Shown: positions 17,296 to 28,045, counted from the first letter of the stretch. The stretch is 64,000 nucleotides of DNA from an uncultured Cellulophaga sp. (GCA_947496695.1 CANMEI010000011.1:1-64000), one strand, 5' to 3'. Notes: a model not told the origin generated them from the letters alone. Program-made: numbers and translations.

Positions 17296-17899
17296 AATAC
17301 TATAATTAAAAAATACTATTTAAAATAAGTAAATCTAGACAAACTAAATAGACTTCAAAAATAAGTATCTCTTGTATGAAATACCCTTGTATTACTATTT
17401 TTATTTATTAAACATGAGATATATTTATTTGTCTTTTATTATTAAAATAACTAATAGTGTAAACTCAAATTTTTATTGCTAATTTTTTTATTGCAATAGA
17501 GGTATTCTTAATATTTTTATAGAAAATATATCATTTTAGGTTGTTATTTTATCTTCATTATTTAATCGCCTATAGCATATTGTTTTCATTATTTCTGTAT
17601 TTGAGAAATATGATATTCATAGGCTAATGCTTACAATTTTATCTTCATTTTTTTAATTTAAATTACTTTAAAAAATAAAACGAAGTTATTATAAAGCTTT
17701 TTCTTACATATAATTTTGAAAATTAGTCACATATAAATAGCTATAACTATATACTTGTAGGTGTTAACATTTTAATGATATTTTTCATTGATTGTATTGA
17801 CTTTTTCGTAGATAGAAACTCCTCATTCACTTATAGTGTTAAGATAATATTAATAAAAGTCTAAGATTTGCGATTGACTAATTAATAAAAAAAATTTAG
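17296..17899. other. Intergenic region upstream of the SusC gene, 604 bp
   Basis: Very AT-rich divergent region that should hold the promoters of the channel gene and of the SusC/SusD pair. A weak inverted repeat with arms GCCTAT/ATAGGC spans about 17568-17623. TTTTATCTTCATT occurs at about 17548 and again near 17638. No ORF or RNA gene was recognised. Confidence 0.5.
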
Positions 17900-20800
17900 A
17901 TGAATTTAAAATTAAAGATGATGTTAACACCTATACTGGTGTTATTGGCGAGTTTTTCTTTAGCACAAGAAAAAACTATTACAGGTAATGTTGTAGATCA
18001 GTCTGGTTTGCCATTACCAGGTGTTTCCGTCCTAGTGGTTGGAACTACTATTGGTACACAAACAGATTTTGATGGTAACTATACTATAAATGTAAATACA
18101 GGTGATGTATTGCGATATAGTTATGTTGGACAAAAAACGACAGAACTGACTGTAGGTGGGTCTTCTGTAATTGATGTTGTTTTAGAGGAAGATGCTCAAT
18201 CACTTGAAGAAGTAATTGTAACAGGGTATACTTCACAAAAAAAATCAGAGATTACAGGTTCTGTTGTTAAAGTTGATTCAAAAAAATTGAGTCAAATTAC
18301 TTCAGCTTCAGTAGATCAGGCTTTACAAGGTAATGTTTCTGGTTTAGCTATTTCAACAACTTCAGGTACACCAGGATCAATAAGTGATATTCGTATTAGA
18401 GGTATTAGTTCTATCACAGCAGGTAGTTCGCCTTTGTATGTTATTGATGGTGTTCCTGTAAATAGTGGAAGTGTTACTAGTGATGATGCTTATGGTTCAA
18501 TGTCAGCATTGTCAGGTTTAGATAATAATAATATTGAATCTATAACAGTTTTAAAAGATGCTGCTTCAACAGCACAATATGGAGCAAGAGGATCAAATGG
18601 TGTTATTTTAATTACTACAAAAAGTGGTAAAGCAGGAGAAACTAAATTTCAAATTAGCTCTGTTTATGGTTTTCAAAATGATGCTATTAAAGATGTAGAA
18701 ATGTTAACTGCAGCAAATAGATTTGAATTACAAGCAGAAGCATACTATAATGACGGATATTTTTCAACTGAACAAGAAGCACAAGATTATCTGTTAACTA
18801 CAGATTCTTGGGCTGAATGGGATGCTAATGGTAGGCCAGAAGGTAATTGGGGTGATGTTGTTTATAATAAAGACGCTCCAATTCAACAACATAGTATATC
18901 TGCATCTGGTGGAGGTGAAGGACATACATTTTTTGGATCTTTAGGGTATTTAAATCAAGAAGGAACTACAATTGGCACTAGTTTTGAGAGATTGTCAGGA
19001 TCTTTAAACTTCACTAAAGATTTAACTCCTAGGTTAAAATTTAGTACAAACAATTCAGGAACATATTCTACACAAGAAGCATTTTTAGAAGGCAGTGCAT
19101 ATTTTTCAAGCCCTAGAACGGCAAAGTTTTTTATGTCTCCTTTACAGCTTCCCTATAATGATGATGGCACTATAAATGAATTTTCAGGTTCTTTACCAAA
19201 TCCGTTATATTTAGTAGAAAATGATATTACTGAAAATAGATTTACAAGAGTTGTCACCAATAACTCTTTAAATTGGCAAATTACTGATAATTTGTCCTAT
19301 GGTACTGTTTTTAATGTAGATTTTCAATTGTATAATTTTAGAAACTACTCTAATACAGAATATGGTTATGGAGCAGCAACTTCAGGAGATGCTACACAAT
19401 ATGATAGAACTAATGCGTATTATGTAATTCAAAATTACGTTGATTATAATTTAGAGCTTTCAGAAGATCATGTTTTTGATTTTAAAATATTACAAGAATA
19501 CCAAGCGAATAGATATTATTTTTTAGGTGGTTCTGGAGAAAGTTTTGCGGACTCTGGCTTGTATAATTTAACAAGTGTGGGTACACCAACTTCAGTTACT
19601 TCTAGTACATCTGATTGGTACGTTGGAGCATATTTAGGATTATTAAAATATAGTGCTTTTGGAGGTAAATATATTTTAGATTTATCATATAGAAGAGAAG
19701 GTAGTTCATTATTTCAAGAAGATAATAGGTGGGGTGACTTTTGGTCTGTAGGTGGAGCATGGAACATTTCAAAAGAAGATTTCATGTATGATGTTGATTT
19801 TATTAACAACCTTAAACTTAGAGCTTCTTACGGTGTTACAGGTAATTCTGATATTGATGAAAATCAATACCAATCACTTATTGGTTACACTTCAGATTAT
19901 AATGGAGCAGGAGTTGCACAATGGTCTAATTATGGTAATGATGAACTTTCATGGGAGATATCTAAAACATTAGATATAGCAGTTGAATTTGGTCTTTTTC
20001 AAAATGTAGTATCAGGTAGTTTCGGTTATTTTAACCGTAGATCAAGCGATTTATTATATGATGTTCCTTTATCATTAACTTCAGGGTTTAGTAGTCAGAC
20101 TCAGAATTTAGGAGCACTAACCAATAAAGGGTTTGAGATTGATTTAAACTTCAATATTATTAATACGGACGATATTCAATTTAGTATGGGAGGAAATTTA
20201 TCAACTGTTAAAAATAGAGTTACTGAATTACCAATAGATACTAATGGAGCAGAACGAACGCTTACAACTACTAGAACAAGAATTGAAACTGGTCATGCAG
20301 TAACAGAATGGTATATGCCAACATGGGCAGGTGTTAATTCAGAAACTGGTAATGAAGAATGGTATATAAACGGTGTAGATGGAGATACTACTACTGATTA
20401 TAATTCAGCTGAATCAGTTTTTCAAGGTGAAAATGGAGTGCCAACTATTACAGCTGGACTTAACTTGAACTTTAGATATAAAGGTGTATACCTTAATGCT
20501 TCAGGATATTATTCTGGAGGAAACAAAGTATATGAGGGATGGCATTTATACTTAAATGAAACAAATGCATATCCATTATTTGCTTATAACGGTTATGCTT
20601 CCTTAATGGACAGATGGCAGGAAGTTGGTGATGAAGCACGAAATGGTAAAGTTACTTCTTCATATAGTTCATGGCAATCTCATTCAAAGTATTTACATGA
20701 AGGTGATTTCTTTAGATTACGTTCATTAACTTTTGGTTATGATTTACCATTAGTAGCTGTTCAAAAACTAGGAATGAAAAAAATAGATCTTTTTGTTAGA

Positions 20801-20932
20801 GGTAACAACTTATATACTTGGGTAAAGGATGAATATTTGCAACAAGACCCTGAGGTTGATTTAGATGGTGTTTTAGGTATGGAAACGCCACCAACTAGAA
20901 CAATATCATTAGGTGTTAATTTAAACTTTTAA
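17900..20932 (+). CDS. SusC/RagA-family TonB-dependent outer membrane transporter
   Basis: 1010 aa. A signal peptide (to about residue 22, SLAQE) is followed by a carboxypeptidase-regulatory-like domain (about 26-100, ITGNVVDQSGLPLPGVSV and GTQTDFDGNYTI). The plug domain (about 105-235) has the SusC hallmarks EEVIVTGY, VLKDAASTAQYGARGSNGVILITTK and IDGVPV. The beta-barrel runs to the end and closes with a C-terminal aromatic strand (ISLGVNLNF). It imports oligomers bound by its SusD partner, powered by TonB. No glycoside hydrolase or peptidase adjoins the pair, so the substrate cannot be named. Co-transcribed with the SusD gene 13 bp downstream. Confidence 0.95.
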   Translation: MNLKLKMMLTPILVLLASFSLAQEKTITGNVVDQSGLPLPGVSVLVVGTTIGTQTDFDGNYTINVNTGDVLRYSYVGQKTTELTVGGSSVIDVVLEEDAQSLEEVIVTGYTSQKKSEITGSVVKVDSKKLSQITSASVDQALQGNVSGLAISTTSGTPGSISDIRIRGISSITAGSSPLYVIDGVPVNSGSVTSDDAYGSMSALSGLDNNNIESITVLKDAASTAQYGARGSNGVILITTKSGKAGETKFQISSVYGFQNDAIKDVEMLTAANRFELQAEAYYNDGYFSTEQEAQDYLLTTDSWAEWDANGRPEGNWGDVVYNKDAPIQQHSISASGGGEGHTFFGSLGYLNQEGTTIGTSFERLSGSLNFTKDLTPRLKFSTNNSGTYSTQEAFLEGSAYFSSPRTAKFFMSPLQLPYNDDGTINEFSGSLPNPLYLVENDITENRFTRVVTNNSLNWQITDNLSYGTVFNVDFQLYNFRNYSNTEYGYGAATSGDATQYDRTNAYYVIQNYVDYNLELSEDHVFDFKILQEYQANRYYFLGGSGESFADSGLYNLTSVGTPTSVTSSTSDWYVGAYLGLLKYSAFGGKYILDLSYRREGSSLFQEDNRWGDFWSVGGAWNISKEDFMYDVDFINNLKLRASYGVTGNSDIDENQYQSLIGYTSDYNGAGVAQWSNYGNDELSWEISKTLDIAVEFGLFQNVVSGSFGYFNRRSSDLLYDVPLSLTSGFSSQTQNLGALTNKGFEIDLNFNIINTDDIQFSMGGNLSTVKNRVTELPIDTNGAERTLTTTRTRIETGHAVTEWYMPTWAGVNSETGNEEWYINGVDGDTTTDYNSAESVFQGENGVPTITAGLNLNFRYKGVYLNASGYYSGGNKVYEGWHLYLNETNAYPLFAYNGYASLMDRWQEVGDEARNGKVTSSYSSWQSHSKYLHEGDFFRLRSLTFGYDLPLVAVQKLGMKKIDLFVRGNNLYTWVKDEYLQQDPEVDLDGVLGMETPPTRTISLGVNLNF

Positions 20933-20945
20933 TATAGATTAAAAT

Positions 20946-22319
20946 ATGAAAAATATAAAATATATAATAGGTGTTGCGATGCTTTTACTTATAATAGCAT
21001 GTACAACAGATGATTTAGATCCAACCTTATCTGAAAATAAAGAGACTGATGAAGCAATAACTTCGGTAGATAACTTATATAGTTTGGTAAGTGGATTATA
21101 TGATATTTTAACCGAATCAGAATATTATGGTCGTGATTTAATTGCTGTAAACGAAGTTCGTTCTGATAATTGCTTTTCTAATGGTAATTCAGGAAGATTT
21201 ACTACGCAGTCTACATTCCTTTATAGTTCTTCAAATGATTTTATTTGGGATAATGCATACAATGTAATAGCTAACTGTAATATTGTAATTAATCAAGATT
21301 TATCAACTTTAGAAGGTGATTCAGATTATGGAAGTTATTTACAAGGGCAAGCCTTAATAATTAGAGCACTTGCAAACTACGATTTATTAAAAACTTATGG
21401 GCAACAACATGCAGATGGTGATTTAGGAGTGCCTATAATAACTGAATATAATAGTGATGATTTATATCCTTCAAGAAATACTATTGAGGAAGTTAAAGAT
21501 GCAATTTATAGTGATTTAGAAACTGCTTTTGATATGATGGATGCTTCTTATGATAGTTCTAATGTTTATGTTGGTAAGTATGTAGCTAAAGCATTAGAGT
21601 CAAGAGTAGCTATTTATTTTGAAGATTGGACTAGAGCCTTAGAAGCCAGTGAAGAAGTTATAAATTCAGGTTTATATTCTGTAATTGATGCTGATAGTTA
21701 TGTATCTAGTTGGTCTAGTGATGGAGGTGATAATGTTTTGTTTGAGTTAGCCTTTAGTTCTACAGATAACCTTTCATCAAATTCATTAGCTTATATTTAT
21801 CGTTATGCATCAGATGATGATGATGATGGTTATGGTGATGTTCAAGCTATGTCAGACGTAGTTGATTTATATGATGAAGATGATGTTCGTCTAGGAATTT
21901 TAGGGTATCAACTAGATGGTACTGTATTACGAAATATGAATAAATTTCCAGATACATCTACAGGTACTGATAATATTCCTTTGTTTAGATATGAAGAAGT
22001 AATCTTAAATTATGCAGAAGCATTACTTGAAACAGGAGAAGATGCAGTAAGTGCTTTAAATATGATTGCTTTGAATAGAGGAATTGATGCATATACATCA
22101 GTTACTAAAGATGATATATTGTTAGAAAGAAGAAGAGAGTTAATCTTTGAAGGTTTCAGATTTGATGATATGATGAGAACTGAATCAGATGTTAACTATT
22201 ATAATTCTAATGAAACTCTTACAGGTACATTAACATACCCAAATAATTTATTTGCATATCCTATAACTGATGATGAGATTGATGCCAACTCTAACATGGT
22301 TCAAAATGATGGGTACTAG
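20946..22319 (+). CDS. SusD/RagB-family nutrient-binding outer membrane lipoprotein
   Basis: 457 aa. Lipobox IIACT (Cys near residue 19) places it on the outer membrane. SusD features are present: the N-terminal helical region with NVIANCNIVINQ, ALIIRALANYDLLKTYG, GVPIITEYN, and the C-terminal ILLERRRELIFEGFRFDDMMR followed by NNLFAYPITDDEIDAN. It forms the lid over the SusC barrel. At about 457 aa it is on the short side for the family. An intrinsic terminator follows, making a two-gene unit. Confidence 0.95.
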   Translation: MKNIKYIIGVAMLLLIIACTTDDLDPTLSENKETDEAITSVDNLYSLVSGLYDILTESEYYGRDLIAVNEVRSDNCFSNGNSGRFTTQSTFLYSSSNDFIWDNAYNVIANCNIVINQDLSTLEGDSDYGSYLQGQALIIRALANYDLLKTYGQQHADGDLGVPIITEYNSDDLYPSRNTIEEVKDAIYSDLETAFDMMDASYDSSNVYVGKYVAKALESRVAIYFEDWTRALEASEEVINSGLYSVIDADSYVSSWSSDGGDNVLFELAFSSTDNLSSNSLAYIYRYASDDDDDGYGDVQAMSDVVDLYDEDDVRLGILGYQLDGTVLRNMNKFPDTSTGTDNIPLFRYEEVILNYAEALLETGEDAVSALNMIALNRGIDAYTSVTKDDILLERRRELIFEGFRFDDMMRTESDVNYYNSNETLTGTLTYPNNLFAYPITDDEIDANSNMVQNDGY

Positions 22320-22342
22320 TAAAATATCCTATTGTTAAAAGT

Positions 22343-22374
22343 AAAACCGCGATTAAATAATCGCGGTTTTTTTT
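22343..22374 (+). terminator. Intrinsic terminator of the SusC/SusD pair
   Basis: A GC-rich stem AAAACCGCGATT paired with AATCGCGGTTTT across a 4-nt loop, running into eight T residues. A strong rho-independent terminator. Confidence 0.92.
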
Positions 22375-22429
22375 AGTCCTTATTTTAATTTTTTAAGTAT
22401 ACTATAAAACTATGAAGTACTATTATTTT

Positions 22430-24493
22430 TTAAAGACTAGCTTCATCTTCAGATTTTTTAGGAGCCGTAAAATAAATGCTTGTACCATGATTTTGTATAC
22501 TTTTAGCCCATATTTTACCGCCATTACTCTCTACCATTTCTTTACAAATTGCAAGTCCTAGGCCAGTACCTTTTTCTTCATTGGTTCCGTATGTAGATTT
22601 CACGTGTTCATTCTTAAAAAGCATTTGTAAAGTATCTTCATTCATACCAACACCGTTATCAGTAACTTCTATTTGCCATGCAATTTCTAATTCTGTTACA
22701 CTAATTCTAATTTCACCATTTTCATTTGTAAATTTAATAGCATTACTTATTAAGTTTCTTATGATGATACTTAAATGGTTTCTATCACTAAAACTAATAG
22801 TGTTTTCTGGGACTTGGTTTAGAATAGAAATTTCTTTCTTTTTAGCTATTGGTTCTAATAATGAAATAGTTTTGGTTGTTATTTGATAAATATCAACATT
22901 AACCTGGTTAAGTGTAATACCCTTCATTTGTGTTCTTGCCCACATCAAAAGGTTATTTAACATATCAGAAATTCCTTGAATATCTTGTAAAGCTTTAGGG
23001 AATAAAGCATCATAATCTTCTTTACTTATAGACTCATTCATAGACATTTTCATGAGTAAATGAAAAGAGTTTATAGGACCTTTAAGGTCATGAGCAATAA
23101 TTGAAAATAATTTATCTTTTGTTTTAATAGATAGGCTTAATTCTTCTTCATGTTTTAATAAAATATTTTGTTTATTTTGTAATTCTTTATAATATTTTCT
23201 TTGAAGTTTATTTGTTCTAAAAATAAAGATTAAAATTAATATCACTACCGCACAAACAGCAATTGCTATGTATACATAACTTTTTTGTTTTGCTATTGCT
23301 TTGTTTTGATCTGTGATTAATTGTTTTTTTTGATTTTCAAATTGCATTTTGCTACGTAGAATGCCTAAACCCTTTTTAAATTTTTCATTTGACATTTTTT
23401 CGTATAATTCTATATATTTAACTTGGTATTCATAAGCTAAATTTTCTTGACCCTTCTCATGGTATATTTTAGACAAAATTAAATTAGATTCTTTTACACT
23501 ACTTGCAATTTTTAACTCTGTAGAAATTTTCAGACATTTTAAAGCATATGTCTCAGCATTGTCTAAATCTTTAATTCCTAAATACCCTTCTGCTAAACGA
23601 TTATAAACAAGAGTGTACCCATAGCTAAAGTTTATTTGATCACATAATTTTTCTGACTTAGTTAACCACTTTAAAGCTTCATTGTAGTTATTATTTTTTA
23701 ATTCAATAGATCCTTTTTGTTCATAGGCATGAGATAACCAATCTATAATTTTTTCTTTTTCAAAGTAGGCAAGACTTTCATCAACCATTCGTTCAGCTTC
23801 TTCATAATTTCCTAGTTCAGAATATTCAGAAGCCATATTTAGTAAAGTATATGCTAATATTTCTTTATTGTCATGTTCAACATTTAATTTTCGAGCAATT
23901 TCAAGAAAAGTTAAGGAAGTTTCATAGTCTCCATTTTCACTATATAAGTTTGCAATATTTACATTAATACTAACCATCATATCTACATCTTTATTTTCTG
24001 TAGCGACTGTTAATGCTTCTAAAAATTTGGTTAATGCAAGTGCAGAATTTCCTTGTAGCCAAAAATCAAGACCCATATTATTTAATGCTTTTAATTTTTC
24101 TCTGCTTAAGTTATATTTTTCAGCAACTTTTAGTGCATTCATATTATATTCATAAGCTTTTTCAACTTCTCCTTTTTCAAAATATAGATATCCATATGTA
24201 GATAATGCACTGCTTTCTCCAGCTCTATATTTAGTTTTTAGACTTAAATTGTATCCTTCTTTTAATAAAATTTCAGTACTATCAGGGTTTGATCGAACTT
24301 TTGTTTTTGCGAGTTCAAGAATTAAATCTATATAATCAGAATTTTGAGATTTAAAATCAGAATTTGATTTTAATTCTTCAATTTTAGTAAGTATACTTTT
24401 TTCTGTTTGAGAAAATAGATTAGTAGTAAAAAATAAGATTAAAATAATAGAAATATAGAAATACTTATTTGAAAAAATAAAAATTTTCATCAA
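22430..24493 (-). CDS. TPR-containing membrane sensor histidine kinase
   Basis: 687 aa. Signal sequence (to about 30, NLFSQ), then a periplasmic array of tetratricopeptide repeats (about 70-370; AYEYNMNALKVAEKYN, ALKWLTKSEKLCDQ). One transmembrane helix (about 398-420) leads to a coiled coil, a HisKA domain with the phospho-acceptor in FSIIAHDLKGPINS, and HATPase_c with N box NLISNAIKF, G1 DNGVGM and G2 GTGLGLAI. It is a paralog of the kinase at 29791-31839. No response regulator is encoded beside it, so it is an orphan kinase and its stimulus is unknown. Confidence 0.92.
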   Translation of the reverse strand: MMKIFIFSNKYFYISIILILFFTTNLFSQTEKSILTKIEELKSNSDFKSQNSDYIDLILELAKTKVRSNPDSTEILLKEGYNLSLKTKYRAGESSALSTYGYLYFEKGEVEKAYEYNMNALKVAEKYNLSREKLKALNNMGLDFWLQGNSALALTKFLEALTVATENKDVDMMVSINVNIANLYSENGDYETSLTFLEIARKLNVEHDNKEILAYTLLNMASEYSELGNYEEAERMVDESLAYFEKEKIIDWLSHAYEQKGSIELKNNNYNEALKWLTKSEKLCDQINFSYGYTLVYNRLAEGYLGIKDLDNAETYALKCLKISTELKIASSVKESNLILSKIYHEKGQENLAYEYQVKYIELYEKMSNEKFKKGLGILRSKMQFENQKKQLITDQNKAIAKQKSYVYIAIAVCAVVILILIFIFRTNKLQRKYYKELQNKQNILLKHEEELSLSIKTKDKLFSIIAHDLKGPINSFHLLMKMSMNESISKEDYDALFPKALQDIQGISDMLNNLLMWARTQMKGITLNQVNVDIYQITTKTISLLEPIAKKKEISILNQVPENTISFSDRNHLSIIIRNLISNAIKFTNENGEIRISVTELEIAWQIEVTDNGVGMNEDTLQMLFKNEHVKSTYGTNEEKGTGLGLAICKEMVESNGGKIWAKSIQNHGTSIYFTAPKKSEDEASL

Positions 24494-24712
24494 TTATAAT
24501 TTTAAGAAAAGTAATACTAATCTTTAAATGTATATAATTTTTGTTGTGAAACTATATTTTTTGTATGTTTTTTCCGACAAAACTAATTTTTACTAATTTC
24601 AGAATAATTTATAAAGTTAATATGCTCTATTAATTGTATTAAAAATAATAAATTTTAGGTATTGAATAGTGCAATATATTAGGTGTAAAATTTTATCTAA
24701 TTTATAAACATA

Positions 24713-24745
24713 ACAAACCCATTAAAAAATATTTAATGGGTTTGT
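24713..24745 (-). terminator. Inverted repeat after the beta-barrel protein gene
   Basis: A perfect 14-bp stem ACAAACCCATTAAA/TTTAATGGGTTTGT with a 5-nt loop, 27 bp past the stop of the barrel gene. The U-run beyond it is broken (TTATGTTTATAAA), so termination is likely but not certain. Confidence 0.6.
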
Positions 24746-24771
24746 GTTTAAATTTAATTGTGTTATAAAAT

Positions 24772-25671
24772 CTAATTTACTTGTCCTGTTTTATCAGAAG
24801 ATTTAAATTTATATGTTATACCAAAATTTATACCGAATGAAGAATAAGGTACTTTTTGTGATAATTCTTTTGAAGAATCTGTATTTGTATTTGATAAATT
24901 ATCTACGTAAGTAGTTTCTTTATTAACCCCATCAGGTAAGTTATCTAAGCTATAATAATTTGCTACAAGTACTGTTCCATCTTCTTGAAGAATATCGGTA
25001 TTAAATTCTGATAATTCAGAGTCTTTTCTTTTTAAACTAATTCCGTAATATTCTGCTTCCACAAAAAGACTAAAATGTTTATTTAAGTCGTGCTTATAGC
25101 CAAATGCACCAACAAAACCTATAGGAAAATGTCCATGAAAATCTTCTTTATAATTTGTTTCCGAATAAGATCCTTCAGGAACTCCTAAAGCAGCAGCTTC
25201 TTCATCAGAAAAAACAGATTTGCTATAAACAACAGCTTCTGTTTTACCACCAATTTTCACCAGTGCACCAAAACGTCCATAAAGTTTATTTGAGAATTTA
25301 TAGACAACAGATGCAGATGCTCCGTAAGCACGGGCTCTTGCAACAGCATCAACTTCAGTATCAGATAAAGTAATTTTAGAAACTGTCTGATCTGCTCCAT
25401 TTAGATAACCAACACTTAAATCTGCTCCAAAATTTGAATTTTTAAAAAAATAAGTTCCTCTTATTTGATAATTAATACCTTCTCCGTAACTACCATAAGA
25501 ATTTTTAGTTTCAGAAGTTGTAATTTCTTCTCCTAATTTCATTCCTGCACTACCAACTGCATAACCAGAACTTACAGACACTTGAAACTGTCCGAATGTT
25601 GTTAATGTACCTAATAAAAGTGTAGCAAATACTAAAATTATAGATTTCATATTAATTGATTTTGAGTTCAT
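24772..25671 (-). CDS. Outer membrane beta-barrel protein
   Basis: 299 aa from the first ATG. A second ATG eight codons in (25650) gives a cleaner signal peptide, MKSIILVFATLLLGTLTTFG followed by QFQV, and may be the true start. The mature part alternates polar and hydrophobic residues with aromatic strand ends (YQIRGTYFF, GAFGYKHDLN, FSLFVEAEYYGI) and ends YSSFGINFGITYKFKS, typical of 8- to 12-strand porin-like barrels of the outer-membrane beta-barrel superfamily. The ligand or role cannot be told. It is transcribed alone, toward the TPR kinase gene. Confidence 0.75.
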   Translation of the reverse strand: MNSKSINMKSIILVFATLLLGTLTTFGQFQVSVSSGYAVGSAGMKLGEEITTSETKNSYGSYGEGINYQIRGTYFFKNSNFGADLSVGYLNGADQTVSKITLSDTEVDAVARARAYGASASVVYKFSNKLYGRFGALVKIGGKTEAVVYSKSVFSDEEAAALGVPEGSYSETNYKEDFHGHFPIGFVGAFGYKHDLNKHFSLFVEAEYYGISLKRKDSELSEFNTDILQEDGTVLVANYYSLDNLPDGVNKETTYVDNLSNTNTDSSKELSQKVPYSSFGINFGITYKFKSSDKTGQVN

Positions 25672-26179
25672 ATTTTATTAATCGTTTTTGTCAGAAAAAA
25701 CTTTATTGTTATTCTTAATAACAAATATAGTTTTTATCTAAACTTAGAAGCTAATTGTAATTAAGTATTTATGCAGATAATGTGTTAAAATTTATTTTTA
25801 TGATAAAAATTCATTTACTTTTTTATCATAATCATTTATACAGAAATGAATAACTATTTTGTATTGCTAATCTATAAGTTAATAACATCTAATTTTAGAT
25901 CTATAAGCGTATAATTAAAGCGAATTATACTTGTAATTTGGGGTATTTCTAAATTTTGTAAACGATTAAATAATATTGGATATTTCTTATCTCTGATAAT
26001 GAAAATTAAGATGCCCGTATTTTTGAATAGAAATTACTTTTAACAATTAATCTCTAAAATAAACGAGTAATGTAGTATATTAGAAACCAGAGATAGATTT
26101 TATATTAATCTATTCAATAACAAAAAGTAGTTGTTTAAGAAAGCTTCACAATAACTAGAGTGTAATAAAAAATAATGAT
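25672..26179. other. Intergenic region, 508 bp
   Basis: Divergent AT-rich spacer between the barrel gene and the GAF kinase gene. No ORF, RNA or strong repeat was recognised; it should contain both promoters. Confidence 0.5.
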
Positions 26180-27451
26180 TTGGAACAGATAGAGAAAGAT
26201 AAAATTATAGAACGTCAACTCCGTTTTCAAGAGTTATTAATTAGTATTTCTACTAAATATATTAATTCAGATTTGTCAGATATTGATAAGCTTATTCGTG
26301 AATCATTACAACAAATAGGAACGTTTGTAGAATCTGATCGGAGTTATATTTTTTCTTATGATTTTAAAAATAATACAACTTCGAATACCTATGAATGGTG
26401 TGCAAAAGGTATTGAGCCTGAAATAGATAATTTAAAAGATATTCCGATAGGTTTTATTACTCAGTGGCTTGATGCCCATAAAAGAGGAGAAGCATTTTTT
26501 GTAGAAGATGTTAGTAAATTACCAAAAGACGGAGAGCATGGGTTACGTGCAATTTTAGAACCTCAAGGCATTCAAAGTTTAATTACAATTCCGAAAATTA
26601 AGAACAATGAATTAATAGGATTTATTGGTTTTGATTCAGTAAAAAAAATAAATAAGTATAATGATAATGAAAAAGATATACTTTTTGTTTTTGCTAATAT
26701 GTTGGTTAATGTAATTCAAAGAAAAGAACAAGAAGAGCGAATAAAAGAACAAGAAAAAAAGAAAGAAGAGTTATTACATAATTTATCGCTTCAAAATGAA
26801 GAGTTGAATGAGTATGCACATGTAGTTTCACATGATTTAAAAGCACCTTTAATAAATATTCACACTATGGTAGGTTGGTTTATGGAAGATAATAAAGCAC
26901 TATTAACTAAAAACCATTTAGTTCCCTTAAAACACATATTGTTTAATGTTGAAAAAATGGACTTTTTGATAAAAGGAATTTTAGATTATTCTGCTATTGA
27001 TCGCAAAAAAACGGAAGAGACACAAGTAGATTTTAATATTTTAGTAAATGAGATATTGAAAACCTTATTAATACCGGAACATGTAACAATTATAGTGCAA
27101 GATAACCTACCAAAAATATATGGCAATGCTTCACGTTTTAAGCAGGTTTTCCAAAATTTAATACAGAATGGCGTTAAATATAGTAATGAAGATAAAGGAA
27201 CCGTTAACATTGGTTTTACAGAAAATAAAGACCATTATGAATTTTTTATAAAAGATGATGGTATAGGTATTAAACAAGATTATTTTGAGCGAATTTTTAA
27301 AATTTTCACCAAATTAGAAAGTACAAGTTCATCATCAGGAATTGGACTATCTATTGTTAAAAAAATAATTACTTATTATAAAGGTACTATTTGGTTAGAA
27401 AGTGAAGTAGGAGTTGGAAGTACTTTTTATTTTACACTTCCTAAAAGATAA
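26180..27451 (+). CDS. GAF-domain sensor histidine kinase (cytoplasmic)
   Basis: 423 aa with no signal peptide or transmembrane segment. Residues about 15-175 form a GAF domain (VESDRSYIFSYD, LEPQGIQSLITIPKI, LIGFIGFDSVKK). A coiled coil (about 178-208) leads to HisKA with EYAHVVSHDLKAPL, and HATPase_c has N box LIQNGVKYSN, G1 DDGIGI and G2 SSGIGLSIVKK. The start is TTG. An in-frame stop lies 22 bp upstream, and the nearby ATG at 26175 is out of frame and stops after five codons, so TTG is the only reasonable start. It is an orphan kinase with no adjacent regulator. Confidence 0.9.
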   Translation: MEQIEKDKIIERQLRFQELLISISTKYINSDLSDIDKLIRESLQQIGTFVESDRSYIFSYDFKNNTTSNTYEWCAKGIEPEIDNLKDIPIGFITQWLDAHKRGEAFFVEDVSKLPKDGEHGLRAILEPQGIQSLITIPKIKNNELIGFIGFDSVKKINKYNDNEKDILFVFANMLVNVIQRKEQEERIKEQEKKKEELLHNLSLQNEELNEYAHVVSHDLKAPLINIHTMVGWFMEDNKALLTKNHLVPLKHILFNVEKMDFLIKGILDYSAIDRKKTEETQVDFNILVNEILKTLLIPEHVTIIVQDNLPKIYGNASRFKQVFQNLIQNGVKYSNEDKGTVNIGFTENKDHYEFFIKDDGIGIKQDYFERIFKIFTKLESTSSSSGIGLSIVKKIITYYKGTIWLESEVGVGSTFYFTLPKR

Positions 27452-27496
27452 TAACCTATAAACACACGGTAAATACTTTAAAAGTAATATAAACTG

Positions 27497-28045
27497 TTAT
27501 TTTAAACCTAATTCAGTTTGTAGACGATCAACATCCAGATCATTTAATAAATCAATTAAATTTGGATACCATTTTTCGTGGTAACTAAATTCAGGACGTC
27601 TAAACTCTTCAATAGCATCAGCTTTTGACCAGTTGTTAAATATTATTCGGTATGCTGCTATTAAAACTCCTGTTCTATCTGAACCGTGCCAACAATGTAT
27701 AAGAATAGGTTCTTTAGAATCTTTAATAACTTTTAGAGCGTTTATTAAATCATCTTCATTAATTAGCTTAGCTTTTAGTTTAATACTTTTTAAATCGAAT
27801 TTTAAACCACTTGCCTTTCTATCATCAAACTTTGACCGTCTAAGGTTTAATATTGTTTTTATACCTAATGATTCAAGTTCTTTAAATCCTTTTCTATTAG
27901 GTTGTTCAGATCGGTACAACCCTTCAGATATTCTATAAAGTCGTTTGAAATTTTTAGAATTGACTAGCAATGCTTTATCTTCTTGAGCTTGTGTTGCATA
28001 GCCATAAAATAAGGTACATAATAGAATAACATACTTTTTCATCAT
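27497..28045 (-). CDS. Exported dual-specificity/tyrosine phosphatase-like protein
   Basis: The frame opens at 28084, but the tandem ATGs at 28045 and 28042 give a proper signal peptide (MMKKYVILLCTLFYGYATQA, then QED), so the later start is preferred, giving 182 aa. The catalytic loop is HCWHGSDRTG, a complete HCx5R cysteine-phosphatase signature. The upstream ETILNLR-like strand (TILNLRRSKFDD) matches the DSP/PTP-like superfamily that includes plant and fungal SIW14-type and bacterial putative tyrosine phosphatases. The protein should act in the periplasm. The substrate is unknown. Confidence 0.8.
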   Translation of the reverse strand: MMKKYVILLCTLFYGYATQAQEDKALLVNSKNFKRLYRISEGLYRSEQPNRKGFKELESLGIKTILNLRRSKFDDRKASGLKFDLKSIKLKAKLINEDDLINALKVIKDSKEPILIHCWHGSDRTGVLIAAYRIIFNNWSKADAIEEFRRPEFSYHEKWYPNLIDLLNDLDVDRLQTELGLK

